Shown: positions 1 to 7,108, counted from the stretch's first letter. The stretch is 11,066 bases of DNA from Fontivivens sp964399735 (GCA_964399735.1 CAYNSO010000113.1:1-11066); one strand, 5' to 3'. Numbers and translations: made by a program. The notes: a model not told the origin generated them from the sequence alone.

Positions 1-701
1 TGGAATTGGCGGCAAAAAACGTGTTGTTCGGCGCGGTCGGCACAGCCGGGCAGCGTTGCACCACTACCCGGCGAGTGATTATTGCCGAAGCCATATATGA
101 AAAGTTTAAAAAGCTGCTGCTTGATTATTATACCCGCATTACTATCGGCAATCCCCTGGATGAGAATATCCTGATGGGCCCGCTGGTCAATACATCGGCG
201 GTGGATGTGATGATGAACGCTCTGCGTGATATTAAAAGTCAGGGCGGGCGCATTATTTATGGCGGCGAAAAACTGAGCGGCGACACGTATTCCAGCGGCT
301 GCTATGTTACTCCCGCTATTGCCGAAGTAGAGAATCATTTCGCTATTGTGCAGGAAGAAACTTTCGCGCCCATACTCTATCTTATAAAATACAAAGGCGA
401 TCTTGAGAACGCCATCTGTATTCAGAATGATGTGCCGCAGGGCCTGAGTTCGGCTATATTTACCAACGATCTGATCGAAGCGGAGCAATATCTCAGCCAT
501 GCCGGTTCGGATTGCGGTATTGCCAATGTCAATTTGGGCACCAGCGGCGCAGAAATCGGCCTGGCCTTTGGCGGCGAAAAAGAGACCGGCGGCGGCCGGG
601 AGAGCGGTTCGGATGCCTGGAAAGCCTATATGCGTCGGCAGACAAATACAATTAACTGGAGTCGCAGTACAGTACTGGCGCAAGGCATAAAATTTGATTG
701 A
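1..701 (+). CDS. Alpha-aminoadipate semialdehyde dehydrogenase, ALDH7/antiquitin family (C-terminal part)
   Basis: Only the last 232 or so residues are present; the reading frame is open to the left edge (first full codon at base 3), so the start and the NAD-binding half lie outside. The catalytic cysteine is in GQRCT (codon 57-59). The Arg just before it is, in human ALDH7A1, one of the residues that recognise the aminoadipate moiety. The C-terminal half is very close to antiquitin: ETFAPILY, GSDCGI-NVN, TSGAEIG-AFGGEK-TGGGRESGSDAWK-YMRR and the terminal LAQGIKF. These are ALDH7 hallmarks and argue against succinate-semialdehyde or betaine-aldehyde dehydrogenases. The expected reaction is NAD(P)+ oxidation of L-2-aminoadipate 6-semialdehyde to 2-aminoadipate in the cytoplasm. 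The stop is 14 bases before the next gene, an aminotransferase, so a lysine 6-aminotransferase/dehydrogenase pair is likely. Family assignment is firm; substrate is by family knowledge. Confidence 0.93.
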   Translation, partial: ELAAKNVLFGAVGTAGQRCTTTRRVIIAEAIYEKFKKLLLDYYTRITIGNPLDENILMGPLVNTSAVDVMMNALRDIKSQGGRIIYGGEKLSGDTYSSGCYVTPAIAEVENHFAIVQEETFAPILYLIKYKGDLENAICIQNDVPQGLSSAIFTNDLIEAEQYLSHAGSDCGIANVNLGTSGAEIGLAFGGEKETGGGRESGSDAWKAYMRRQTNTINWSRSTVLAQGIKFD

Positions 702-715
702 GAAAGGTCACGATT

Positions 716-2047
716 ATGGCATACTCTATACCCAATTTACGTACAAAACTTCCGGGCCCCAAAGCCGAACAGATTATTAAAACCGATAAGCAATATGTAT
801 CTCCTTCCTATACCCGTGATTTTCCCTGCGTAGCGGAACGTGGCGAAGGCATGAAACTGATCGATATCGACGGCAATGAATTTCTCGATTTTTGCAGCGG
901 TATAGCGGTGTGTTCCACCGGCCACTGCCATCCTGAGGTTGTGCAGGCCATCAAAAACCAGGCGGAAAAGCTCATTCACATGTCCGGCACGGATTTTTAT
1001 TACCAGGTGCAGTCTAATCTGGCAAAAAAGTTAAGCGAACTGGCGCCCGGGAAAACAGATAAACGAGTTTTTTTTACCAATTCCGGCGCCGAATCTGTAG
1101 AGGCTGCCATCAAACTGTCGCGTTATAATACCCAGCGCACGCGGCTGCTGGCTTATACGGGCGCTTTTCATGGCCGCACTTATGGCGCGCTATCGTTGAC
1201 CGGCAGCAAAATTGTGCAAAAGGCGGGCTTTTCACCCTTGTTGCCCGATGTTACGCACATACCGTATCCCTATTGCTACCGCTGTATGTTTGGACAAAAA
1301 TATGGTTCCTGCCATTTTGAATGTGTTAAATACCTGGAAGAAACAATTTTTGAGAAAACCGTGCCGCCCGAAGAAGTTGCCGCAGTGTTTTTTGAGCCGA
1401 TCCAGGGCGAAGGCGGTTATATTGTGCCGCCTAAAGAATATGTAACCCGGTTGCAGGAATTGTCGAAAAAGCATGGCTTTCTTATCGTTGCCGACGAAAT
1501 TCAGTCCGGAATGGGCCGCACCGGTAAAATGTTTGCCAGCGAGCATTTCGGCCTTGAACCGGATATTTTGTGTATAGCCAAAGGGATAGCCTCCGGTATG
1601 CCGTTGGGCGCAATAATCGCCAAAGCCGAGGTGATGAACTGGCCTTATGGTTCCCATGCCTCCACGTTTGGCGGCAACCCGGTTTCCTGCGCCGCTGCGT
1701 TAAAAACCATCGAGTTGATCGAAAACGGCCTGGTGGAAAACGCGGCCAAACAAGGCGCCTATTTGCTGGAACGACTCAAAAAGCTGCAACCGCACTATAA
1801 TTTTATCGGCGATGTGCGCGGCATGGGTTTGATGGTCGGTATGGAAATTGTCGCCGACCGGGAAACCATCAAGGCAGCCCCGGAAATCCGCAACAAGATA
1901 CTGGAACTGGCGTTTTATGAGGGGCTCATTATTCTCGGCTGCGGCCCCAACTCGGTGCGTTTTGCCCCGGCGTTGATAGTTGAAAAAGAACATATTGATT
2001 GTTGCCTGGAGATACTGGAAAAAATTTTCAAAAAAATAACCGCGTAA
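716..2047 (+). CDS. Class III PLP aminotransferase (lysine 6-aminotransferase / GabT-like)
   Basis: A 443-residue fold-type I PLP enzyme. Start chosen at ATG 716, with GAGAAAGG 7 bases upstream; an in-frame TTG at 698 overlaps the previous stop and has no better ribosome site. From the ATG: the phosphate-binding NSGAES is near 122-127, FHGRT near 152-155, the PLP-ring Asp in VADEIQSG is D260, the Schiff-base Lys in IAKGIASG is K289, and TFGGNP follows. It belongs to the acetylornithine/4-aminobutyrate/ornithine aminotransferase group, closest in feel to GabT-like enzymes of archaea and anaerobes that carry a cysteine-rich insert (C187, C190, C199, C203 here). Beside an ALDH7 enzyme, the best inferred role is transfer of the epsilon-amino group of lysine to 2-oxoglutarate, giving aminoadipate semialdehyde. 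Alternatives are a 4-aminobutyrate or 5-aminovalerate aminotransferase, or one of the amino-acid racemases that share this fold. Family is sure; substrate is not. Confidence 0.9.
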   Translation: MAYSIPNLRTKLPGPKAEQIIKTDKQYVSPSYTRDFPCVAERGEGMKLIDIDGNEFLDFCSGIAVCSTGHCHPEVVQAIKNQAEKLIHMSGTDFYYQVQSNLAKKLSELAPGKTDKRVFFTNSGAESVEAAIKLSRYNTQRTRLLAYTGAFHGRTYGALSLTGSKIVQKAGFSPLLPDVTHIPYPYCYRCMFGQKYGSCHFECVKYLEETIFEKTVPPEEVAAVFFEPIQGEGGYIVPPKEYVTRLQELSKKHGFLIVADEIQSGMGRTGKMFASEHFGLEPDILCIAKGIASGMPLGAIIAKAEVMNWPYGSHASTFGGNPVSCAAALKTIELIENGLVENAAKQGAYLLERLKKLQPHYNFIGDVRGMGLMVGMEIVADRETIKAAPEIRNKILELAFYEGLIILGCGPNSVRFAPALIVEKEHIDCCLEILEKIFKKITA

Positions 2048-2062
2048 ATAAAGGAACAAAAT

Positions 2063-3181
2063 ATGGCAAAATATAAAATCGCCTGGCTGCCCGGCGACGG
2101 CATCGGCATCGACGTCATGAACGCCGCCCGGCATGTGCTGGACAAACTGGCCCTGGACGCCGAATATATTCATGGCGATATCGGCTGGGAATTCTGGAAA
2201 AGGGAGGGCAATCCTCTGCCGGAGCGCACCATCCAGGTTCTGAAAAATACCGACGCCGCCCTGTTTGGCGCAATCACCTCCAAACCCAAAGATGAAGCTG
2301 CGCGCGAGTTGTTGCCGGAATTGCAAAATAAAGGTTTTGAGTATTTTTCGCCGATTGTCAAGTTACGGCAGCTTTTTAACTTGCGCACCAACCTGCGACC
2401 CTGCAAGGCATATCCCGGCAATCCTTTGAATTATTGTGATAATATCGACATGGTGGTGTTCCGGGAGAATACCGAAGGCCTGTACGCCGGGGTCGAATTC
2501 CATCCCTTGCCGCAGGCGGTGTTTGATGTGCTGCTGGCCAATAATAATAAAATGAAAAGCTTTAAAGATGTACCGCTCACCGAAATTGCGCTATCCACCC
2601 GGATCATGACCAAAACCGGTTGTACCAATATCGTTAACGAAGCCTTTTTATATGCAAAAAAATACGGCTACAAATCCGTTACCCTGGTGGAAAAGCCAAA
2701 CGTGTTGCGCGAAACCGGCGGTTTAATGACCCGCTGCGCCCGTGAAGTGGCTAAAAATTATCCCGGTATCGAATTATGGGAGACCAATATCGACGCCATG
2801 TGTATGTGGCTGGTGAAAAACCCGGAAAATTATGGCGTGCTGGTGGCTGAAAATATGTTCGGCGATATCATATCGGACCTGGCGGCGCAGTTAGTGGGCG
2901 GATTGGGATTTGCGTCCAGCGGCAACATTGGCGATAACTATGCGGTATTCGAGCCAACCCACGGCAGCGCCCCGAAATATGCGGGTATGAACAAAGTGAA
3001 TCCGTTGGCTATGCTGCTGGCCGCCAAACTGATGCTTGATTATCTTGGCGAAAAAGACAAGGCAGATCGTCTTGAAGCAGCGGTTGCTGCTGTGATCAAG
3101 GAAGGCCAGGTTCGTACTTATGATATGGGCGGGAAAAATACTACTATGGAAATGGCTGAGGCGGTATCATGCAAACTGTAA
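2063..3181 (+). CDS. Isocitrate/homoisocitrate/isopropylmalate-type dehydrogenase, probably NADP-dependent
   Basis: A 372-residue beta-decarboxylating dehydrogenase, full length for the family. AAGGAA lies 6 bases before the ATG. Visible residues, with E. coli isocitrate dehydrogenase equivalents: R102 (R119), R112 (R129), R134 (R153), catalytic Y141 (Y160) in RENTEGLY, catalytic K211 (K230), and metal ligands D244, D268 and D272 (D283, D307, D311). The cofactor loop reads HGSAPKYAG-NKVNP, so K305, Y306 and V312 match K344, Y345 and V351 of NADP-dependent E. coli IDH; typical NAD enzymes (IPMDH, HICDH) have Asp-Ile and Ala there. Y353 may match Y391. The family oxidises and decarboxylates 2-hydroxy-3-carboxy acids, reversibly with enough CO2. 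With lysine-catabolic and homoaconitase-like neighbours, 2-oxoadipate/homoisocitrate is the inferred substrate pair, possibly run as NADPH-driven carboxylation. Isocitrate or isopropylmalate remain possible. The 3' end overlaps the next gene by 13 bases. Confidence 0.9.
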   Translation: MAKYKIAWLPGDGIGIDVMNAARHVLDKLALDAEYIHGDIGWEFWKREGNPLPERTIQVLKNTDAALFGAITSKPKDEAARELLPELQNKGFEYFSPIVKLRQLFNLRTNLRPCKAYPGNPLNYCDNIDMVVFRENTEGLYAGVEFHPLPQAVFDVLLANNNKMKSFKDVPLTEIALSTRIMTKTGCTNIVNEAFLYAKKYGYKSVTLVEKPNVLRETGGLMTRCAREVAKNYPGIELWETNIDAMCMWLVKNPENYGVLVAENMFGDIISDLAAQLVGGLGFASSGNIGDNYAVFEPTHGSAPKYAGMNKVNPLAMLLAAKLMLDYLGEKDKADRLEAAVAAVIKEGQVRTYDMGGKNTTMEMAEAVSCKL

Positions 3182-4107
3182 AAGGAAACATTATTATCCA
3201 TGAAGTAGGATTACGAGACGGCCTGCAAAATGAAAAGCAGGTTATGCCTCTGGATAAAAAACAATACTGGCTGGAAATGCTGATAGCTGCCGGTCTTGAA
3301 ATAATCCAGGTCGGCTCGTTTGTGCATCCCGAAAAAATGCCGCAAATGGCAGATACCGACCGCTTGTTTGCCGAACTCAACGCCTCCGGTAAAAAGCCGG
3401 ATAACGTGATCTTTTCCGCATTAGTATTGAATGAAAAGGGTTTGGAGCGCGGCCTGGCTTGCGGCGTGGATATGTTTTGTATGGGCGTTTCCGCCAGCAA
3501 TACTCACAGTCTTAAAAACACCGGCATGTCCACCGCCGAAGCGGTGAGCCGTATCATTCCCATGGCGCAAAAGGCGCTGGCGGAAGGGAAAAAGGTGCAG
3601 GTTTCGGTGCAATCCGCTTTCGGCTGCGGCTTTGAAGGCCGTGTGCCGGAGCAGATTGTTCTGGATATTATCAAACGCTATCTCGATGCCGGACTTTTAG
3701 CTATCAGTCTTGCTGATACAGCGGGCTATGCTTACCCCACCCAGGTTATTGAATTGTTTAGCCGCGTGTTCGAGTTGGATAAAAAGGTGGAATGCGCTTG
3801 TCACTTTCACGATACTTTTGGCGCCGGCATTGCCAACTGTTACGCTGCCCGGCAAGCCGGCGTGACTGTATTTGAAACGGCTTTTGGCAGCCTGGGCGGC
3901 TGCCCATATACCAGGATCAGTTCAGGGAATGTTTGTACTGAAGATCTGGTCTATCTTTTTAAACGGGAAGGAATATCCGGTTTACCCGATCTGAAAACGT
4001 TGCTCCACCTTACTCAGAATATAAGCTATGAATTGAAACGTGAGCTTGCCGGGCGAATTTATAAAGCCGGAATACCGTCGTTAATCATGGAGTCTGATAA
4101 GAAATGA
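3169..4107 (+). CDS. HMG-CoA lyase-like DRE-TIM metallolyase (proposed homocitryl-CoA lyase)
   Basis: A 312-residue TIM-barrel lyase resembling 3-hydroxy-3-methylglutaryl-CoA lyase. ATG 3169 lies inside the preceding gene, with GAGG 7 bases upstream; no later start preserves the N-terminal strand. Catalytic residues align with human HMGCL: E12 (E37), R16-D17 in GLRDGLQNEK (R41-D42), D183 (D204), metal ligands H212 and H214 in CHFHDT (H233, H235), C245 in GGCPY (C266), N254 (N275), E258 (E279). However human E72 is replaced by Q47, and SFVSP becomes SFVHP (H53); the SASE region becomes SASN (N111). Chemistry should therefore be a retro-Claisen cleavage of a 3-hydroxyacyl-CoA giving acetyl-CoA plus a ketone, but on a changed substrate. 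With homoaconitase-like and CoA-transferase neighbours, homocitryl-CoA -> acetyl-CoA + 2-oxoglutarate is proposed (inference). True HMG-CoA, citryl-CoA or citramalyl-CoA are alternatives. Its stop overlaps the next ATG (ATGA). Confidence 0.88.
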   Translation: MQTVKGNIIIHEVGLRDGLQNEKQVMPLDKKQYWLEMLIAAGLEIIQVGSFVHPEKMPQMADTDRLFAELNASGKKPDNVIFSALVLNEKGLERGLACGVDMFCMGVSASNTHSLKNTGMSTAEAVSRIIPMAQKALAEGKKVQVSVQSAFGCGFEGRVPEQIVLDIIKRYLDAGLLAISLADTAGYAYPTQVIELFSRVFELDKKVECACHFHDTFGAGIANCYAARQAGVTVFETAFGSLGGCPYTRISSGNVCTEDLVYLFKREGISGLPDLKTLLHLTQNISYELKRELAGRIYKAGIPSLIMESDKK

Positions 4108-5297
4108 AATTGCTGGAAAATATTCGCGTTCTGGACCTGACCAATGTATTGTCCGGGCCGTTTTGTACATTGCATCTTGCCCTGTTGGGTGCAAAAGTGA
4201 TCAAGATCGAAAACCCGAAAGACGGCGATCTGGCGCGCAAACTGGGCTGTGTGCCGGAACTGAATAAAAAATTGATGGGTACCAGCTTTCTGGCTCAAAA
4301 TGCCAACAAGAAATCGGTTACGATAAATCTGAAACATGATAAAGGCAAGGAAATTTTTCGCAGGCTGGTGAAAACTGCCGATGTGGTGGTGGAAAATTTC
4401 CGTCCCGATGTGATGAAACGATTGGGACTGGATTATGAAAAGTTGAAAGAAATTAACCCGCGCCTGGTTTATTGCGCCATATCCGGGTTTGGACAAACCG
4501 GCCCGGATGCGGAAAAACCGGCTTATGACCAGATCATTCAGGGTTTAAGTGGAGTGATGGATATAAACGGCGACGACTCCCTGAATCCGCTGCGTTGCGG
4601 TTTTCCGGTTTGCGATACCGTCGGCGGATTGAATGCAGCGTTTGCAATAATGGCGGCATTATATTACCGGGAAAAAACCGGTGAAGGACAATTTATCGAC
4701 ATAGCTCTGCTGGATTCCATTATGCCGCTGCTTGGCTGGGTTGCCGCCAATCTGTTGATCGGCGGTCAACCGCCAACCTTGCTTGGCAACGACAATTTTA
4801 CCGCCGCACCTTCGGGCACGTTTAAAACTCAAGATGGTTATATCAATATCGCCGCCAACAAGCAGGAACAGTGGGAGAGTGTGGCCGATTTGCTGGGTGT
4901 GCCTGAGTTTAAGACCGATCCGCGTTTCCAGGAGAGGGATAACCGTAAAAAGAACCGCAAAGCGCTTACCCCGCTGCTGGAAGCCAGGCTGGCGCTTAAA
5001 ACGACGGATGAATGGGTGGAAATTCTCAACAGTCACGATGTGCCGTCCGGCGCTATTTTAAGCCTGAACCAGGCGTTGCATGCCGCGCAGGTGCAGCACC
5101 GGCAGACGCTTGCTACTGTAAAAGATGCCGAACTGGGCGCTTTGCCGCTGTTCAATTTAACTGCTAAATTTTCCGCAACACCCGGCGCTATTGAATCCGC
5201 ACCGCCGCGACTTGCTGAACATACCAAAGATATTTTGAGTCAGGCGGGCTATACTGATGAGCAATTATCTACTTTTAAAGAACAGGGAATTATTTAA
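4104..5297 (+). CDS. Family III (CaiB/BaiF/FRC-type) CoA-transferase
   Basis: A 397-residue protein of full family length. It starts with the usual LENIRVLDLTNVLSGP segment and has LGAKVIKIENP (about 28-38), NKKSVTINLKH (about 68-78), VVENFRPDVMKRLGLDY (about 94-111) and ISGFGQTGP (about 126-134). The expected catalytic Asp, which forms the acyl-anhydride/glutamyl-type intermediate in formyl-CoA transferase (D169 there), is D171 in VCDTVGG, followed by REKTGEGQF-DIALLDS. The family moves CoA between carboxylic acids, often with succinyl-CoA as donor; the mammalian SUGCT member acts on glutarate and hydroxymethylglutarate. The start overlaps the lyase stop by 4 bases (ATGA), so the two are probably translationally coupled, and the transferase presumably makes the lyase's CoA thioester. 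Homocitrate is the proposed acceptor; citrate, citramalate, HMG or glutarate are alternatives. The sequence does not reveal the substrate. Confidence 0.9.
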   Translation: MKLLENIRVLDLTNVLSGPFCTLHLALLGAKVIKIENPKDGDLARKLGCVPELNKKLMGTSFLAQNANKKSVTINLKHDKGKEIFRRLVKTADVVVENFRPDVMKRLGLDYEKLKEINPRLVYCAISGFGQTGPDAEKPAYDQIIQGLSGVMDINGDDSLNPLRCGFPVCDTVGGLNAAFAIMAALYYREKTGEGQFIDIALLDSIMPLLGWVAANLLIGGQPPTLLGNDNFTAAPSGTFKTQDGYINIAANKQEQWESVADLLGVPEFKTDPRFQERDNRKKNRKALTPLLEARLALKTTDEWVEILNSHDVPSGAILSLNQALHAAQVQHRQTLATVKDAELGALPLFNLTAKFSATPGAIESAPPRLAEHTKDILSQAGYTDEQLSTFKEQGII

Positions 5298-5317
5298 ATT
5301 ATAAATGGAGATCACCT

Positions 5318-6610
5318 ATGGGCATGACCATAGCAGAAAAAATACTGGCCCGCAAATCGGGCAAAGCTCATGTTAAACCCGGCGATATTGTGGAACCGGC
5401 GGTCGACCTGGCAATGTCGCACGAGAATGCGGCGCTGGTCATCAACCAGTTTCTGGAAATATACCAGGGCACAGGTTTGGAACCACGGGTTTGGAATCCC
5501 GATAATATTACAATTATCTTTGACCATCGCGTCCCGGCGGAGAGTTCCAAAACCGCCAACAACCAGAAAAAAATTCGCGAGTTTGTTACGGCGCAGGGCA
5601 TTAGAAAATTCCATGAAATCCGCGGCGATGTCGGCGGCATTTGTCACCAGGTATTGCCCGAAAACGGCTATGTTCGCCCCGGCAGCCTGGTGCTGGGCAC
5701 GGACTCGCACACCACCAGTCACGGCGCATTGGGCGCTTTTGCTATGGGCATTGGCGCTACGGAAATGGCCAGTGTGTGGTGTTTGGGTACGATCTTGAAC
5801 CTGGAAGTCCCGGCTACAATTAAAGTGAATGTAACCGGCAAACTGCCCGAATATATTTATCCCAAAGATATAATCCTGCATGTAATTGGCAGATTGACCG
5901 CCAATGGCGCTACCTTTAAAGCGCTGGAATTTCACGGTTCAGTCATTGCCAACATGAGCGTCTCCGGTCGGCTTACCCTGGCCAATATGTCGGTCGAGGC
6001 CGGGGCTACTGCCGGTATCATTCCGGCGGATGCGGTTACTATTCAATATTTACAAGCCGAAGCCGGCGTTAAAGAACCAACCGAGCCGGTTTTAGCAGAT
6101 GCCGATGCCTTTTATGAACAAACCATAGATATAGATGTTACGAATCTTGAACCGCAGATTGCTTGTCCCCATACGGTGGATAATGTAAAGCCTGTTCGCG
6201 AGGTCGCGGGAGAGATATTGCACCAGATCGTCATCGGTTCCTGTACCAACGGGCGTTTGGACGACCTGGAAATTGCCGCCCGAATATTAAAAGGCAAAAA
6301 AGTGGCAGATACTGTGCGTATGCTGGTGTTCCCGGCTTCGGGACGAATTTACCAGGCAGCGCTGCAAAAAGGCTATATCGCCGATCTGGCAGCCAGCGGC
6401 GCGGTGATTATGAACCCCGGCTGCGGCTGTTGTTTGGGCGTGCACCAGGGAGCGCTGGCGGATGGCGAAATTGCGCTGGCGACAACCAATCGTAATTTCA
6501 AGGGCAGAATGGGCAACCCCAATGCCGAGGTGTACCTGTGTTCTCCGGCAACGGCAGCTGTTTCCGCCATTACCGGTACAATAACCGATCCCCGTGAGGA
6601 AAGGAGATAA
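5318..6610 (+). CDS. Aconitase-family hydro-lyase, large subunit (LeuC/homoaconitase type)
   Basis: A 430-residue large subunit of the two-chain isopropylmalate isomerase/homoaconitase group; its length matches the roughly 420-residue archaeal-like type. TGGAGA is 6 bases before ATG 5318. The three 4Fe-4S ligands are visible: C309 in IGSCTNGR, and C369 and C372 in NPGCGCCLG. Other family motifs are MSHENAA, DHRVPAES, GICHQVLPE, GTDSHTTSHGALGAFAMGIGATE and the NRNFKGRMGNP-AEVYL-SP block near 391-410. The reaction is reversible dehydration/hydration moving a hydroxyl between adjacent carbons of a di- or tricarboxylate. Large subunits alone do not fix the substrate. In this operon homocitrate/homoaconitate/homoisocitrate is inferred; citrate or isopropylmalate are the conventional alternatives. 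The small subunit follows after 3 bases. The oxygen-labile cluster fits, but does not prove, an anaerobic host. Confidence 0.93.
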   Translation: MGMTIAEKILARKSGKAHVKPGDIVEPAVDLAMSHENAALVINQFLEIYQGTGLEPRVWNPDNITIIFDHRVPAESSKTANNQKKIREFVTAQGIRKFHEIRGDVGGICHQVLPENGYVRPGSLVLGTDSHTTSHGALGAFAMGIGATEMASVWCLGTILNLEVPATIKVNVTGKLPEYIYPKDIILHVIGRLTANGATFKALEFHGSVIANMSVSGRLTLANMSVEAGATAGIIPADAVTIQYLQAEAGVKEPTEPVLADADAFYEQTIDIDVTNLEPQIACPHTVDNVKPVREVAGEILHQIVIGSCTNGRLDDLEIAARILKGKKVADTVRMLVFPASGRIYQAALQKGYIADLAASGAVIMNPGCGCCLGVHQGALADGEIALATTNRNFKGRMGNPNAEVYLCSPATAAVSAITGTITDPREERR

Positions 6611-6613
6611 ACG

Positions 6614-7102
6614 ATGGCGCAAGTAATTATAAAATTTGGTGATGATATTTCCACCGATACCATTTATCCGGGGCGATTTATGGCGACGGTGTTACCCACC
6701 GAAACCCCGGCGTTTGCGTTTGCGGATTACAAAGAATTTAACAAGCAGTTAAACGAAAAGAAGCTCCCGCAGGGGAGTATTATTGTCGGCGGCAATAATT
6801 TTGGCTGCGGCTCGTCGCGGGAGCAGGCGGTATCGTGTTTAAAGGGACATGAACTGGTAATCGTTGCTAAAAGTTACGCACGTATCTTTTTACAAAACGC
6901 TGTCAATTTGGGTCTGCAAGCTATTACTGCACCGGAAATAGATGCGGCTGAGGGTGACGAGCTTGTCGTTGAGGACAACCGCATTGTGAACAAAACTACC
7001 GGTAAAACATTTGCGGTCATTCCGCTTTCCGGTTCCCGGCAGGAGGTAATGAACGCCGGCGGATTGATTCGCTACACCAGGGAGCGGTTGGTGAGCAAAT
7101 AG
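6614..7102 (+). CDS. Aconitase-family hydro-lyase, small subunit (LeuD/homoaconitase type)
   Basis: A 162-residue swivelling domain, the partner of the preceding large subunit, from which it is separated by 3 bases; a strong AAGGAGA lies 6 bases before its ATG. It shows the family's GDDISTDTIYPG start, GGNNFGCGSSREQA (about 59-72, with the substrate-contacting SSRE) and AKSYARIFLQNAVNLG (about 85-100). The substrate-specificity loop after the first strand reads YPGRFMATVLPTE (18-30). Isopropylmalate isomerases typically have an Arg there (YLRT-like); this loop has Met-Ala instead, arguing against isopropylmalate and leaving homocitrate/homoaconitate or another tricarboxylate open. The loop rule is from memory of archaeal IPMI/homoaconitase comparisons and has not been tested for this subtype. 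It is the last gene of the operon: a 155-base gap and a new promoter-like element follow. Confidence 0.92.
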   Translation: MAQVIIKFGDDISTDTIYPGRFMATVLPTETPAFAFADYKEFNKQLNEKKLPQGSIIVGGNNFGCGSSREQAVSCLKGHELVIVAKSYARIFLQNAVNLGLQAITAPEIDAAEGDELVVEDNRIVNKTTGKTFAVIPLSGSRQEVMNAGGLIRYTRERLVSK

Positions 7103-7108
7103 GGCTGG

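Noticed and set aside
1700..2326. Antisense open frame of about 208 codons on the minus strand
   Set aside because: It lies across two convincingly coding plus-strand genes, resembles no family and is best explained as a compositional shadow; the same applies to the minus-strand frame at 5312-5935.
3169..5297. Plain leucine degradation (true HMG-CoA lyase with HMG CoA-transferase)
   Set aside because: No isovaleryl-CoA, methylcrotonyl-CoA or glutaconyl-CoA pathway genes are adjacent, and the lyase has lost Glu72. Kept only as an alternative substrate.
2063..7102. Leucine biosynthesis (leuB, leuC, leuD) cluster
   Set aside because: The three families are present, but there is no isopropylmalate synthase; an HMG-CoA-lyase-like enzyme and a CoA-transferase sit between them, the cofactor loop is NADP-IDH-like, and the operon begins with lysine-type catabolic genes.
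1..7102. Lysine biosynthesis by the forward alpha-aminoadipate pathway
   Set aside because: No homocitrate synthase, LysW, LysX, LysY or LysZ is present, and an antiquitin-type dehydrogenase works in the oxidative direction.
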